Source: Enterococcus rivorum (GTDB lineage: Bacteria > Bacillota > Bacilli > Lactobacillales > Enterococcaceae). From it: 49,869 bases of DNA. Shown one piece after another: positions 1 through 8,766 of this stretch. The translations under genes were made by a program, and so were the position numbers. Under the pieces are notes generated by a model. The model did not search any database. It was not told where the DNA came from and was given only the letters and a program-made list of their open reading frames with translations. The stretch's first letter is position 1; each line of letters begins with the position of its first letter. The stretch lies in assembly GCF_001742285.1 (NCBI RefSeq), contig NZ_MIEK01000020.1, forward strand, positions 1 to 49,869, in the 5' to 3' direction.

Positions 1-96
1 ACCATGGACACCCTTGTTTTCGACTAGGTACTTTCCGTTACTTGGACGTACTCGGGACTTTAACCCGTTAGAGTTTGACCATGCCGGGCAAACAAA
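1..96. other. GC-richer edge segment, no gene identified
   Basis: By direct count about half of the first 90 bases are G or C, clearly richer than the AT-rich remainder. No complete ORF, SD sequence or tRNA/rRNA signature is visible. The minus strand stays open from about position 110 out of the window but has no start codon. A short CGGG/CCCG inverted repeat lies at about 53-67. It may be the edge of a neighbouring element outside the window. Confidence 0.3.
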
Positions 97-129
97 AAAG
101 AAACTAAACTCAGTAAGTTCAGTTTCTTT
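97..129 (-). terminator. Hairpin terminator after the permease gene
   Basis: The arms AAGAAACTAAACT and AGTTCAGTTTCTT flank a short loop, and T/A-rich tracts on both sides make it potentially bidirectional. It lies just past the stop codon of the minus-strand permease at 144. Confidence 0.6.
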
Positions 130-143
130 CCATGTTCATTAAA

Positions 144-1583
144 TTAAAGTGCTTTATTTTTTTCACGACGAGCAATTGCTGGTAAGATCATTCCCAGTAA
201 AATCAAAACAACTGGTGTAATTATATTAGAAGCTAATTGGAACATCCAACCTTGTGGATCTTCTGCATAAGTAAATTTTGGCACCATTCCCAAAATACAA
301 GCAAATGCAGTAAATAGGAAGCACCATAATCCAAAACCAAATCCAATTTTAGGATTTTTAACGAATTTATATTCTGAATCAAACTTCTTGTGAGCTTTAT
401 TCAATAACATGTAAGCAAAGAATACCCACAAATAACGCATCGGCATAACTACTGAATTCAGATTCGTCAACCATTTAACTAATTCGTTCATGTTTTTTAA
501 ACCAAGCATCGGTAACGCAATAATGATACTAACTAAAATCCCAGTCAGTACATATCCATTGATTAGCGTTCCTTTTTTATTTTTCTTACGCAACCATGAT
601 GGCACATAATCGGAATCTGCATCTGCTAAAAGAATTTTTAATGGAGCGTCAATTGAAAAGGCTAATGCTGCAATCTGTCCAGCACAATTGGTAATTGCAT
701 AAATGACCATCAATAAATTCCCAACGCCGTAATACTCTCCTAACATCTGGAACGCGCTATAGGCACCATTTGCCATTAAATCTTTAGGAATGTTGTTACT
801 AGCAAAAAGCATTCCCATTGCAAAAGATCCCAAAACAGCTGAAACTCCAACCATACTAGCTAAAAAGATCATTCCTTTTGGAAATTCTTTCGCTGGATTT
901 TTTGTAGAATTTACGTACGGAGAAATTTTTTCTGCTCCACCAACCGCGAAGACAAGCATTGACACAGTTGTGAAATACCCAAAGTCAAACTTAGGAATAT
1001 AGGTACTTACCTTGTCTAAATGAGGTGTTGCGAATTCTACAGATGAATTAATCATTGGTGCGCCAACTGCTAGTAATATAAAGAGTATTGACATCACAAA
1101 CATCGCTGTTCCAGCAATTCCACCGATGACTTTTAAAGTCGTTAAGCCTTTAGTTGATAACATTAAGAAAATTAAAAAGATAACTAATGAAATTAATGAA
1201 ACGGTAGCAATCGGCATCGTGTTAACTAGATTTCCATTTCCTTGAAACGCCCATCCAAGCGCAATCAAGATCGCTTGTGGCTTTTGTGCTAAGTAAGGAA
1301 TATGTACAACCCAGTATGTCCAAGCAGCATAATAAGCTAAACGCTTCGTGCTGGTATTTTGAACCCACGAACTTACACCACCATTACTATCTTTGAATGT
1401 TGAGCCTAGTTGACCAACAATCAGCGCATAGGGAACGAAATATAATACCAAAATCAAAACCCATGAAGTAACCACAGATATTCCTTGCTGTGCATAATTA
1501 TTTACGACATTCCCAAGTCCCCAAACCATGTTGAAGGCAATTAGACCGACCGTAAACCATCTTAATTGTTTCTTTTGATCCAT
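144..1583 (-). CDS. APC-superfamily amino-acid permease (YjeM-like)
   Basis: An integral membrane transporter of about 479 residues with about twelve hydrophobic segments. The N-terminus after the start (GLIAFNMVWGLGNVVNNY) matches the first helix of APC permeases and resembles the YjeM/glutamate:GABA-antiporter branch. The substrate cannot be read from sequence; an amino acid or amine is expected from the family. I use the ATG at 1583 because AAGGAG sits seven bases upstream; the frame stays open ten codons further, but that extension has no SD. It is monocistronic: a terminator lies at 97-129 and a plausible promoter with a leader of about 110 bases lies upstream. Confidence 0.85.
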   Translation of the reverse strand: MDQKKQLRWFTVGLIAFNMVWGLGNVVNNYAQQGISVVTSWVLILVLYFVPYALIVGQLGSTFKDSNGGVSSWVQNTSTKRLAYYAAWTYWVVHIPYLAQKPQAILIALGWAFQGNGNLVNTMPIATVSLISLVIFLIFLMLSTKGLTTLKVIGGIAGTAMFVMSILFILLAVGAPMINSSVEFATPHLDKVSTYIPKFDFGYFTTVSMLVFAVGGAEKISPYVNSTKNPAKEFPKGMIFLASMVGVSAVLGSFAMGMLFASNNIPKDLMANGAYSAFQMLGEYYGVGNLLMVIYAITNCAGQIAALAFSIDAPLKILLADADSDYVPSWLRKKNKKGTLINGYVLTGILVSIIIALPMLGLKNMNELVKWLTNLNSVVMPMRYLWVFFAYMLLNKAHKKFDSEYKFVKNPKIGFGFGLWCFLFTAFACILGMVPKFTYAEDPQGWMFQLASNIITPVVLILLGMILPAIARREKNKAL

Positions 1584-1696
1584 AAACACACTCCTTAAAA
1601 TTTTAGAACGCAAAGTAGGAAAAACGATACAAAAAACAGGAAAAATACAAAGACAATAAACGTTCCTACTGTGCTAAAGTGAAAACTTCCTTTCTT

Positions 1697-1725
1697 ATCA
1701 TAATCACTTTTCATTTTTAAAACAA
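1697..1725 (-). promoter_or_regulatory. Candidate promoter of the permease gene
   Basis: On the minus strand, TTGTTT (1720-1725) and TATGAT (1697-1702) are separated by exactly 17 bases. The rest of the 1584-1933 gap holds no ORF that I can support. Confidence 0.4.
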
Positions 1726-1933
1726 GCGTTCTTATCGTAAAATGACTGTTTTTTCAGCATTTTTTTAGATAGCGGATAAATACAACATTTTATTTTAATG
1801 ATTCTATTATTTATATCCCTAATCATCAGATATAGTCTGATTCTATCATGTTTCCATCAAATGAAATTTACAGATTTCCTCATTTACTTTCTCATTTTCG
1901 TCATTTCCATCAATGAATGGATATTCAAAAAAT

Positions 1934-1966
1934 ACTGAAATAAACCATGAATCGATTTATTTCAGT
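1934..1966 (-). terminator. Terminator of the ABC exporter operon
   Basis: ACTGAAATAAA and TTTATTTCAGT form a perfect 11-bp stem. In the minus-strand RNA it is followed by a U-rich tract. It lies 16 bases past the stop of the permease gene ending at 1982. Confidence 0.7.
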
Positions 1967-1981
1967 TCAAACTATTTTTAT

Positions 1982-3637
1982 TTAAGATCTGATTTTAAAG
2001 GTTTTGGAAGCCATTTTATAAACCACAATAAAGCCTATAAATACATAAATCAAACTACCTATCGAAATAATAACAACGTAAAAATAACCTAGAGAACTTA
2101 ATTGCATACTTATATAAGAAATCCAATAAAGTAGCACTGATACAAATTTGTAGAGTGGACTAACTACTGACATATCTCCCGTGAAAGGTTGTAACAAATA
2201 ATAAATAAATAGTTCATGAAAGGAAAACAAGAACGCTAAAGCTGTCAAAGCCAATAGTAATACACTAAAAAACTGCCAATCTAACAGAAAATCATTCAGT
2301 AAATGAAGCAACAAGTAACAAACAAAAATCCCAGCTGAAATAATGCTATTGTAGTAAAATGTTTGCTTAAATCGATAATTAAATCCCGTAATAATTGTTT
2401 TTGGTTCACGATAGAATGGATAATATAACATTGAAACATCACAGTTAACAAAAACCATTTGAACTACTTTTTTACCAAACGTAGCAAAATACATAATAAA
2501 AAATAATCCCGGCAGTGAAGTTGTAATCGTCTCAATTTTTACATGTTTAAATGCACCCAACAAACTAGCAACAATAATAATTATCCATGCTGAAGCAATA
2601 TAATAAAACCTGTAACGTAATGATTTATTCAAAATAGATCGATAGCGACTAAATAATAATGCATTCAAATAATTACTACCCGATAAACTTTGAAACTCCT
2701 TTTCAGCATTAAGAACCAGATTTTTTTGCATTCTTAGACCTTCAGAAAGATATTGATTCTGAGATTTTTTTGCTTCCTGTACTTCTTTCACTTGGATGGT
2801 TGATCGTTCTAAAAGAAAGTTAATAAATTCATTTTCTTGTTTAAAATGAAGAAATAACCAGAGACTTACTGCAAGTATAACTGCTAAAAATAGGATACCT
2901 AACCAAGAAGTAAAAAATGCTATCAACGATTGACTTATCTGAAAATAATATAGCCCAACTCCAATTCCAATAATAAACAAACTAAAGAAACCATTAAAAA
3001 TTATTCTATTCTTGTTGGATAGCTGCCAAGTATAGATCATTCGTCCAAAATATAAAAATAAATAACTAAAAGCTAAATAACTACATACGATAAATAGTGG
3101 TAAAAAAACTCTATTTGCTGTCACTACTCCTAAAATCAACGCTGCCGGAATGTAGGTTAATCCTTGATATAAGCGATCAATGATACTTTCACCCCGAATA
3201 ACGTCTGCTTTTTTCAAGAGAAAATGATCATAAAAATCAATCAGCTTTTGCTCAACAGAAAAAGAAACGCCAGCATAAAAGTTCCTCAAAATAACAATGA
3301 AGAAAAACCAAATAAATAGACCGTTGTTTATAACAGCTAAATCTACACCACCTCTTATATTCTCTGTAAGAGCATTTTCTCCTTCGATAAAAAACATTAT
3401 TACAATGAATAAACCTAACTTAATGAATTGCATGAGAATACTAAAAAATATACTGATAATAACGCTGACAACTGTCACAATTTGCTTGATTGGATAAATT
3501 TTATATACCGTTGAAGGAATTTTCTTTCCAACGACTGGAATTCTTCTAACAAAATAAACGAAACCATTGATCATTTTTACCATTCGAGTTAACTTCAAAT
3601 ACCAGTAATTTCGTAGATACGTTAAAAATATAGTCAT
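1982..3637 (-). CDS. ABC transporter permease, large YthQ/EcsB-like
   Basis: A 551-residue integral membrane protein with many hydrophobic segments and a basic central cytoplasmic loop (about residues 265-325). It follows the ATPase gene after only three bases, with its SD (GAGGTG) inside the end of that gene, so the two are translationally linked. Size and gene order resemble the uncharacterised YthPQ/EcsAB-type exporters of Bacillales. The substrate is unknown. No solute-binding protein is present, which favours export or another non-import role. Confidence 0.75.
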   Translation of the reverse strand: MTIFLTYLRNYWYLKLTRMVKMINGFVYFVRRIPVVGKKIPSTVYKIYPIKQIVTVVSVIISIFFSILMQFIKLGLFIVIMFFIEGENALTENIRGGVDLAVINNGLFIWFFFIVILRNFYAGVSFSVEQKLIDFYDHFLLKKADVIRGESIIDRLYQGLTYIPAALILGVVTANRVFLPLFIVCSYLAFSYLFLYFGRMIYTWQLSNKNRIIFNGFFSLFIIGIGVGLYYFQISQSLIAFFTSWLGILFLAVILAVSLWLFLHFKQENEFINFLLERSTIQVKEVQEAKKSQNQYLSEGLRMQKNLVLNAEKEFQSLSGSNYLNALLFSRYRSILNKSLRYRFYYIASAWIIIIVASLLGAFKHVKIETITTSLPGLFFIMYFATFGKKVVQMVFVNCDVSMLYYPFYREPKTIITGFNYRFKQTFYYNSIISAGIFVCYLLLHLLNDFLLDWQFFSVLLLALTALAFLFSFHELFIYYLLQPFTGDMSVVSPLYKFVSVLLYWISYISMQLSSLGYFYVVIISIGSLIYVFIGFIVVYKMASKTFKIRS

Positions 3638-3640
3638 TTG

Positions 3641-4372
3641 CTACACCTCTTCTTCTTGAACAGGCTCAACATCCTTGTCAGAAAGAATTTGAATCACTTC
3701 TTCTTCAAAATCTTTGTCGTGAATCCTTGCAGGATCAACACCAATTAACTTATTATGATGTAATAGAACTACTTCATCACAAAGATCTTGCGCCAATTGC
3801 AAGATATGTGTAGAAAAAATAACAACAGATTTATTTTTTGCTTTGATAATCATTTCTTTCATTTCATGCGCAGCAACCACATCAAAGGACGTTAATGGTT
3901 CATCTAACAGTAAAACAGGTGATTCTACCATTAACGAAACAAGCATTTGTACTTTATTTTGCATTCCATGAGAAAAATCTTTCAGTAAGCGATGATGATC
4001 TTCTTCTTCAATGCCCACAGAGAGTAAATATTCTGTTGGTGTCTTTTCATTAGCGATTCGCTTTCTATTGATATCAATAAAAAATTTAACAAATTCATAG
4101 GCTGTCATAAATGCAGGTAAATGTGGGGCTGTATAAACAAAGCCAATGTCTGTATCTTCGTAGTCTTGTTCTTTTTCTCCCGACTTTTCCAAAAGAATTG
4201 TTCCACTATCAACCATCATATTTCGAGAAATACAATTAAAAAGTGTTGTTTTACCAGAACCATTCCTCCCCAATAAGCCATAGATTTTTCCTTTTTCAAA
4301 TGTATAACTTGCCTCATTAAAAATAACTTTTTTTTCAAAATTTTTGTTAATTTTTTCTAAAATCAATTTCAT
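3641..4372 (-). CDS. ABC transporter ATP-binding protein
   Basis: A 243-residue nucleotide-binding subunit. Visible motifs are Walker A (GRNGSGKT, about 35-42), a degenerate signature (FSHGMQNK, about 134-141), Walker B (VLLLDEP) and the switch histidine (FSTH). It energises the membrane protein encoded immediately downstream. The acidic C-terminal tail is typical of EcsA-like proteins. SD GGAG lies ten bases before the ATG. The transported substrate cannot be inferred. Confidence 0.88.
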   Translation of the reverse strand: MKLILEKINKNFEKKVIFNEASYTFEKGKIYGLLGRNGSGKTTLFNCISRNMMVDSGTILLEKSGEKEQDYEDTDIGFVYTAPHLPAFMTAYEFVKFFIDINRKRIANEKTPTEYLLSVGIEEEDHHRLLKDFSHGMQNKVQMLVSLMVESPVLLLDEPLTSFDVVAAHEMKEMIIKAKNKSVVIFSTHILQLAQDLCDEVVLLHHNKLIGVDPARIHDKDFEEEVIQILSDKDVEPVQEEEV

Positions 4373-4420
4373 TATTTAACCACTCCTTTTTTAAGCACTT
4401 TACCCTTAATTCAACACGTG

Positions 4421-4450
4421 ATAATACCCTTTCTTTAAATAATACGACAA
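4421..4450 (-). promoter_or_regulatory. Candidate promoter of the ABC operon
   Basis: On the minus strand TTGTCG (4445-4450) and TATTAT (4421-4426) are 18 bases apart, about 50 bases upstream of the ATPase start. Confidence 0.35.
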
Positions 4451-4495
4451 TTTTATAAACTAAACAATCTTTTTTTCACCAACAAAAGAATAAAA

Positions 4496-4541
4496 AAGAA
4501 AACTGAGAAAAAATTAACTACCTTTTTTCTTAGCTCTCTTT
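4496..4541 (-). terminator. Terminator of the thiamine operon
   Basis: A long hairpin with arms beginning AAGAAAACTGAG and ending CTTAGCTCTCTT, partly through G-U pairs. It is followed on the minus strand by a run of U. It lies just past the stop of the last operon gene and could also act in the other direction. Confidence 0.65.
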
Positions 4542-4548
4542 TTTTTAT

Positions 4549-4965
4549 TTATTTTTCTTCATTACCCGCTAATACTTCAGAAGCTGTCTTTTTGGTCGTC
4601 GCTTCTAAAAAATGATAATAATTGGGCTTCTTATCATAAAATATTTCCTCTACTAGAATAGCCTCAGAATTGTCATCTAGTAGATCGACAGCTATATAGT
4701 ATGAGTCATCATACAAGCCATGATAAAACAACGTACTTCCACAGTTTTTACAAAAACCTCGTTCCGCCCACTGGGAAGAAGAGTAGCGAGTAATTTCGTC
4801 TTCATTTTCAAATGAAACTGTTGCTCCTTTTCCTGCACTGATAGATAAAAATGGCCCTGCTGTCCATTTGCGACACATTTCGCAATGACAAGCATCTACT
4901 CTCATATCTGTATCGTTAATTGTAAAAGTTATCTTTCCGCATAAACATTGACCATTCTTCTTCAT
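4549..4965 (-). CDS. GFA/CENP-V family zinc protein in the thi operon
   Basis: A 138-residue protein of the GFA (glutathione-dependent formaldehyde-activating enzyme-like) fold. It carries the zinc-binding cysteine sets CLCG near the N-terminus, CHCEMC at about 26-31 and CKNCG at about 72-76. Most members are not proven glutathione enzymes, so only a zinc-binding role is supported. Its ATG overlaps the thiE stop (ATGA), so it is translationally coupled to thiamine salvage and lies before the operon terminator. Its contribution to thiamine metabolism, if any, is unknown. Confidence 0.75.
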   Translation of the reverse strand: MKKNGQCLCGKITFTINDTDMRVDACHCEMCRKWTAGPFLSISAGKGATVSFENEDEITRYSSSQWAERGFCKNCGSTLFYHGLYDDSYYIAVDLLDDNSEAILVEEIFYDKKPNYYHFLEATTKKTASEVLAGNEEK

Positions 4966-5588
4966 TTGCTTCTCACCTTTTTCAGCTTTTCTATTGCAAC
5001 ATCTAAATCCTTAGCTCTTGCAAGTACAGATATAACTGATACCCCGTCTACATCGGCTTGCCAAACTGCTTGAACATTTTCAGTATCAATTCCACCAATT
5101 GCAACAACTGGTAGTTTAGCTAGCTTAACAAGTTCTTGCAATTTAGTTATTCCAATTTGTTTTTGAGCATCTTTTTTTGAAATCGTACGATAAACAGGCC
5201 CAATTCCATAATAACTAACCCCTTCAAGTTGGTTGGCTTTAGCGACTTCCATTTCATCGTAACAGGATAAACCAACAATTTTATCAGGGAACAAATTCAG
5301 GACATCAACAATATTTTGGTCTTCTTGTCCTACATGAATACCGTCTGCACCTATTTCTAAAGCTAATGCAACATCATCGTTAACAATAAAAGGAACGGAA
5401 TATTTTCGACAAAGTTCTTGACAAACTATTGCCATTTGCTTGATTTCTTCTGATTTTTGCAAGCTTCCGGTGCCTTTTTCACGATATTGAAAACAAGTAA
5501 TTCCTGCCTTCAAAGCTGCTTCTAATTTTTCTGGAAGCGTTCCTTTCAAAATATCTTGCGTTCCTGCAATAAAATACAATGACAACAT
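4962..5588 (-). CDS. thiE: Thiamine-phosphate synthase
   Basis: Couples hydroxymethylpyrimidine diphosphate with thiazole phosphate to give thiamine phosphate. The (beta/alpha)8-barrel family features are visible: TCFQYREKG near residue 32, FIVNDDVALAL, ADGIHVGQED, GLSCYD and VVAIGGID close to the C-terminus. I use the ATG at 5588 (MLSLYFIAG), preceded by GAGAGG; an in-frame extension upstream overlaps thiD and lacks an SD. It follows thiD by four bases and overlaps the GFA gene. Confidence 0.93.
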   Translation of the reverse strand: MLSLYFIAGTQDILKGTLPEKLEAALKAGITCFQYREKGTGSLQKSEEIKQMAIVCQELCRKYSVPFIVNDDVALALEIGADGIHVGQEDQNIVDVLNLFPDKIVGLSCYDEMEVAKANQLEGVSYYGIGPVYRTISKKDAQKQIGITKLQELVKLAKLPVVAIGGIDTENVQAVWQADVDGVSVISVLARAKDLDVAIEKLKKVRSK

Positions 5589-5592
5589 CTTA

Positions 5593-6414
5593 TTATATCC
5601 TCTCACTTTGCTCAACCTTTCTATACGCCCAATGGTTAGTTGGGCCGTTCCCATGACCTACTTGAATGCCATCTTCAATCGCCGCCTGTATAAAATGTTT
5701 CGCTGTTGTTACCGCGGTCAAAACATCCATTCCCTTAGCTAGTTCAGCTGCAATACAGGCGGAAAAAGTACAACCCGTTCCATGAGTATTTTTAGTATTG
5801 ATCCGTTTACTTGATACCCATTCAATTGCCCCACTTTCTAATAAAATAACATCAGAGGAGTTATCCCCGTCTAAATGATGTCCCCCTTTTACAACGACAT
5901 TTTTCGCTCCTAAAAGTTGGATTTTCTTTGCTGCTAAAACCATCTCTTCTTTAGTCCCAATGTTCATTTGACTTATGACTTCGGCTTCTGGAATATTTGG
6001 TGTAATCACAAATGATTGTGGAATTATTTCTGTAATTAAGGCTTTAACAGCGGAATCTTTTAGCAAAGCATGACCACTTTTCGCAATCATTACAGGATCG
6101 ACAACTAACGGACCGAAGGCACTATGTGTTAAAAAATCTGCAACTAAATGAGTAATTTCTTCGGTAAAAAGCATCCCTGTTTTTACAGCCGAAATAGTAA
6201 AATCTTCCGCGATCACTTCTAACTGTTCTTGAATAGCTTGAATGGGTAAGTCATAAACTTTTTTTACTCCCTGTGTATTTTGGATAGGTAACGCGGTTAA
6301 GACTGATGTCCCAAATACTTGTCTTTCTTGAAACGTTTTTAAATCCGCTTGTAGCCCCGCACCTCCACCACTATCGAATCCAGCTATCGTTAGTGCTTGA
6401 ATTGTCTCATTCAT
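5593..6414 (-). CDS. thiD: Hydroxymethylpyrimidine (phosphate) kinase
   Basis: A 273-residue ribokinase-like enzyme that phosphorylates HMP and HMP-P. Hallmarks are ALTIAGFDSGGGAGLQADLK at the N-terminus, VDPVMIAKSG in the middle and the anion-hole motif NTHGTGCTFSA near residue 210. Its ATG directly follows the thiM stop (TAAATG), with GGAGAG as SD. It feeds HMP-PP to ThiE. Confidence 0.95.
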   Translation of the reverse strand: MNETIQALTIAGFDSGGGAGLQADLKTFQERQVFGTSVLTALPIQNTQGVKKVYDLPIQAIQEQLEVIAEDFTISAVKTGMLFTEEITHLVADFLTHSAFGPLVVDPVMIAKSGHALLKDSAVKALITEIIPQSFVITPNIPEAEVISQMNIGTKEEMVLAAKKIQLLGAKNVVVKGGHHLDGDNSSDVILLESGAIEWVSSKRINTKNTHGTGCTFSACIAAELAKGMDVLTAVTTAKHFIQAAIEDGIQVGHGNGPTNHWAYRKVEQSERI

Positions 6415-7248
6415 TTAATTTCTCTCCTTTTCAATCATTGCTTTTCTTAATACTTCGATACTAGTTAACTTAGACAATTTATCCAACAACAGAGTTCTAA
6501 AAGAGCCGACAGCAAGAGAAGACAATTCATTTGCAACAAGCTCTCCTGCCAGTGCATACATTGTACTACCAACAACAATACTTTCTAAAGAACGTTTTTC
6601 ATCAACAGCTAAAAAAGCCCCGCAAATGCAAGAATTTAAACAACCAGCTCCAGTCATTTTTGTAAAATAAGATGTCCCATTTTTTATATAATAGCTAGTA
6701 GTTCCATCTGTGATCGTGTCAATTTCACCGCTTACGGATACGAAAGTTTGTTGTTGCGTTGCTAATTTTTCTGCCATCAATCGAACATTTCCTGACCCAG
6801 TACCAGCATCGACACCCTTGGCATGCCATTTTTCATCTGCCAGTGCAGCTATTTCCCCAGCATTTCCACGAATCAACGTCGGATGAACTTGTTCCAATAA
6901 ACGTAACACTGCTTTCTTTCGATAAGTTGTTGCCCCTGCTCCTACAGGGTCTAATACAACAGGTTTATTCAATTGATTCGCTTTTGTTCCAGCAATCAGC
7001 ATTGCATCTAATTGCTCGTCATTTAGAGTTCCCATATTCAATACCACTACATCTGCTATCGCCACAACTTCCTCTAATTCCTCAATTGTGCTAGACATAA
7101 ATGGAGAAGCTCCTACTGCTAAAAGACCGTTTGCTGAATCATTTGCCACAACAATATTGGTAATATTATGAACTAACGGATTTTTTCTTTTGACTTCTTC
7201 AATAAAACTAAACGGGATATTGTCATTTTTTTCTCTTGCTTCTTTCAT
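6415..7248 (-). CDS. thiM: Hydroxyethylthiazole kinase
   Basis: A 277-residue kinase that salvages the thiazole moiety of thiamine. Motifs: PLVHNITNIVVAN at the N-terminus, LDPVGAGAT in the middle and MTGAGC at about residue 200. It is the first gene of the operon, with a strong SD (AGGAGG) and the TPP riboswitch and terminator upstream. thiC and thiG are absent here, so the locus encodes salvage rather than de novo synthesis. Confidence 0.95.
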   Translation of the reverse strand: MKEAREKNDNIPFSFIEEVKRKNPLVHNITNIVVANDSANGLLAVGASPFMSSTIEELEEVVAIADVVVLNMGTLNDEQLDAMLIAGTKANQLNKPVVLDPVGAGATTYRKKAVLRLLEQVHPTLIRGNAGEIAALADEKWHAKGVDAGTGSGNVRLMAEKLATQQQTFVSVSGEIDTITDGTTSYYIKNGTSYFTKMTGAGCLNSCICGAFLAVDEKRSLESIVVGSTMYALAGELVANELSSLAVGSFRTLLLDKLSKLTSIEVLRKAMIEKERN

Positions 7249-7290
7249 GATTTTCCTCCTACGTTTTTTTGAGAAGCGATTTCTATCAAT

Positions 7291-7333
7291 AGAAAAAGCG
7301 TTTCGAAATAGGTTTGAACCCTTCTCGAAACGC
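7291..7333 (-). terminator. Riboswitch-linked terminator before thiM
   Basis: GCGTTTCGA and TCGAAACGC form a perfect 9-bp stem followed by a U tract in the minus-strand RNA. It sits between the TPP aptamer and thiM and is the expected expression platform. The loop contains GGTTCAAA, the exact complement of TTTGAACC in the aptamer core. Confidence 0.8.
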
Positions 7334-7420
7334 CTAATAGTATTTTATCATACGAAAAACGGTTACAACTTGCTAAAAAATAATTGCAACTATTTCTCCA
7401 TTTTAATACATGCTATTTTT

Positions 7421-7505
7421 AGACGACTTCCCTACGCGAGTATCAACTCACAGGTTCAAAGGGTTTATTCAAGCAGAACATCTCAGTCATAACGACTCCC
7501 CTAGT
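7421..7505 (-). ncRNA. TPP riboswitch (THI element) aptamer
   Basis: Read on the minus strand, the element runs GGGGAGT, then CTGAGA, then CCCTTTGAACCTG, then CGTAGGGAAG. These are the conserved THI-box elements in the correct order and spacing. It lies upstream of thiM and should repress the operon by termination when thiamine pyrophosphate is plentiful. Confidence 0.95.
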
Positions 7506-7515
7506 ACTTATTTAA

Positions 7516-7521
7516 AGTATA
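7516..7521 (-). promoter_or_regulatory. Extended -10 of the thi operon promoter
   Basis: TATACT preceded by TG one base upstream (an extended -10) on the minus strand, placed so that transcription would start just before the aptamer. No good -35 hexamer is visible. Confidence 0.5.
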
Positions 7522-7581
7522 ACACAATTATCTTATAAAAAAGAAGAAAAATCTCCCCTAGAATCAATCCATTTACAAAAA

Positions 7582-7622
7582 AACGAAGAATCCCAGGCTT
7601 CCCTCAGCCTCAGATCTTCGTT
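7582..7622 (-). terminator. Terminator of the flippase-like gene
   Basis: AACGAAGA and TCTTCGTT arms with an inner GGCT/AGCC pairing, followed on the minus strand by TTTTTTT. Confidence 0.75.
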
Positions 7623-7675
7623 AATGAACTCTAAAAATTATTAAATTAGCTAATACCTTTAGCCATCTCTAAAGA

Positions 7676-8728
7676 TCATTGCTCCTCTTCTAGCGCTTTT
7701 TCCCTCTCTTTACGAACGGCTTGAATCTCAGCTTTAATTTCTTTTCTTTTCCCTACTAACACATAAACCATTCCGATTAGAAAAGGTAGGACAAAGCTAC
7801 CAAATCGATATAACAGTAAAGAAGACACAGCATCCACAGTACCAACTAAAGGTTTAAAAAGCATCAGATAAATAAATTCAAAAGGTCCTATTCCAGCTGG
7901 GGTTGGGAAAACACCAGATAGAATTACTGCAAAGCTAGTAAATGAAAGAACCAATAAAAAATCTATTTCAGGATGGTTTACCACTAATACAATGTATGGA
8001 ATGACATACCAGAAAAATAGTTTACAAATGTTCCAAATAAAGATTCGACTCAGTGCAGAACGATCCTTTGTAATTGTTTGAACTGTTTCACGAAGAGAAT
8101 AAATTTGTAAGTTCCATTCGTCCACCAAATTTCTCAATTTTTGACGCTTCAACCATTTATTGGCTAATTTTACTAAAAAGATCTGTAAGTTGATGCTACT
8201 TGATAGTATCAGTAATACAAAAATAATCAGAAAAGTTAAAATCATTCCGGTTAAAATAAAGGGAATCATTCCTGGTCTATATTCATAAAATAGTGAGAAC
8301 TGAATGACTAAGCCAATCGCTGAAAGAAAAATAACTGCTGCTTTGTACATGATCATATGTAATGCCGTCACACCCACACCTTGAGATACAGCTAAACCTT
8401 TTTTCTTATAGTAAAAAACTTCTGAAACAAGTGTGCCTGTACCAAAAGAAATCACTCGATAAAAAGCCACATAGCAAGATGCAAAAAAACCATCTTTTGT
8501 CGTAAATGATGAAGTAAAATGACTAGAGATTTCCTTGATAGACTGACCTTCAATTATCTGATAAATAGTTCCTAATATTACAACTAATCCTATAACCATC
8601 CAACTAGTTTTAGCTAACTCTGAAAAAATGTCGCTAAGAGAGTTGTCCATTACAAAAAAAATAACACCTAATATACTTGCTAATAACAACACATTCAAAA
8701 CTATTTTTGTCTTTGAATGACTTTTCAT
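7676..8728 (-). CDS. Flippase-like / LPG-synthase TM-domain membrane protein
   Basis: A 350-residue polytopic membrane protein of the UPF0104 / MprF-like transmembrane (AglD-YbhN) family, with about eight hydrophobic helices and a charged C-terminal tail. Family landmarks are GFFASCYVAFYRVISFGTG and the PTPAGIGPFE turn at about residue 275. It lacks the catalytic domain of full-length MprF, so it is not a complete aminoacyl-PG synthase; a lipid-handling role is inferred from family only. SD GAGGAG lies six bases before the ATG. It follows a DUF1294 gene by 38 bases, probably in the same transcript. Confidence 0.75.
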   Translation of the reverse strand: MKSHSKTKIVLNVLLLASILGVIFFVMDNSLSDIFSELAKTSWMVIGLVVILGTIYQIIEGQSIKEISSHFTSSFTTKDGFFASCYVAFYRVISFGTGTLVSEVFYYKKKGLAVSQGVGVTALHMIMYKAAVIFLSAIGLVIQFSLFYEYRPGMIPFILTGMILTFLIIFVLLILSSSINLQIFLVKLANKWLKRQKLRNLVDEWNLQIYSLRETVQTITKDRSALSRIFIWNICKLFFWYVIPYIVLVVNHPEIDFLLVLSFTSFAVILSGVFPTPAGIGPFEFIYLMLFKPLVGTVDAVSSLLLYRFGSFVLPFLIGMVYVLVGKRKEIKAEIQAVRKEREKALEEEQ

Positions 8729-8766
8729 ATTTTTCTCCTCATCACATTTTCAATTTCAAAAATTTA

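Noticed and set aside
4692-4895. 67-codon minus-strand frame inside the GFA gene
   Set aside because: Out-of-frame shadow; the GFA frame carries all zinc cysteines.
6759-7094. 111-codon plus-strand frame
   Set aside because: Antisense to thiM, whose motifs are unambiguous.
7311-7322. T-loop-like GGTTTGAACC suggesting a tRNA
   Set aside because: No tRNA arms fold around it; it is the loop of the thi terminator.
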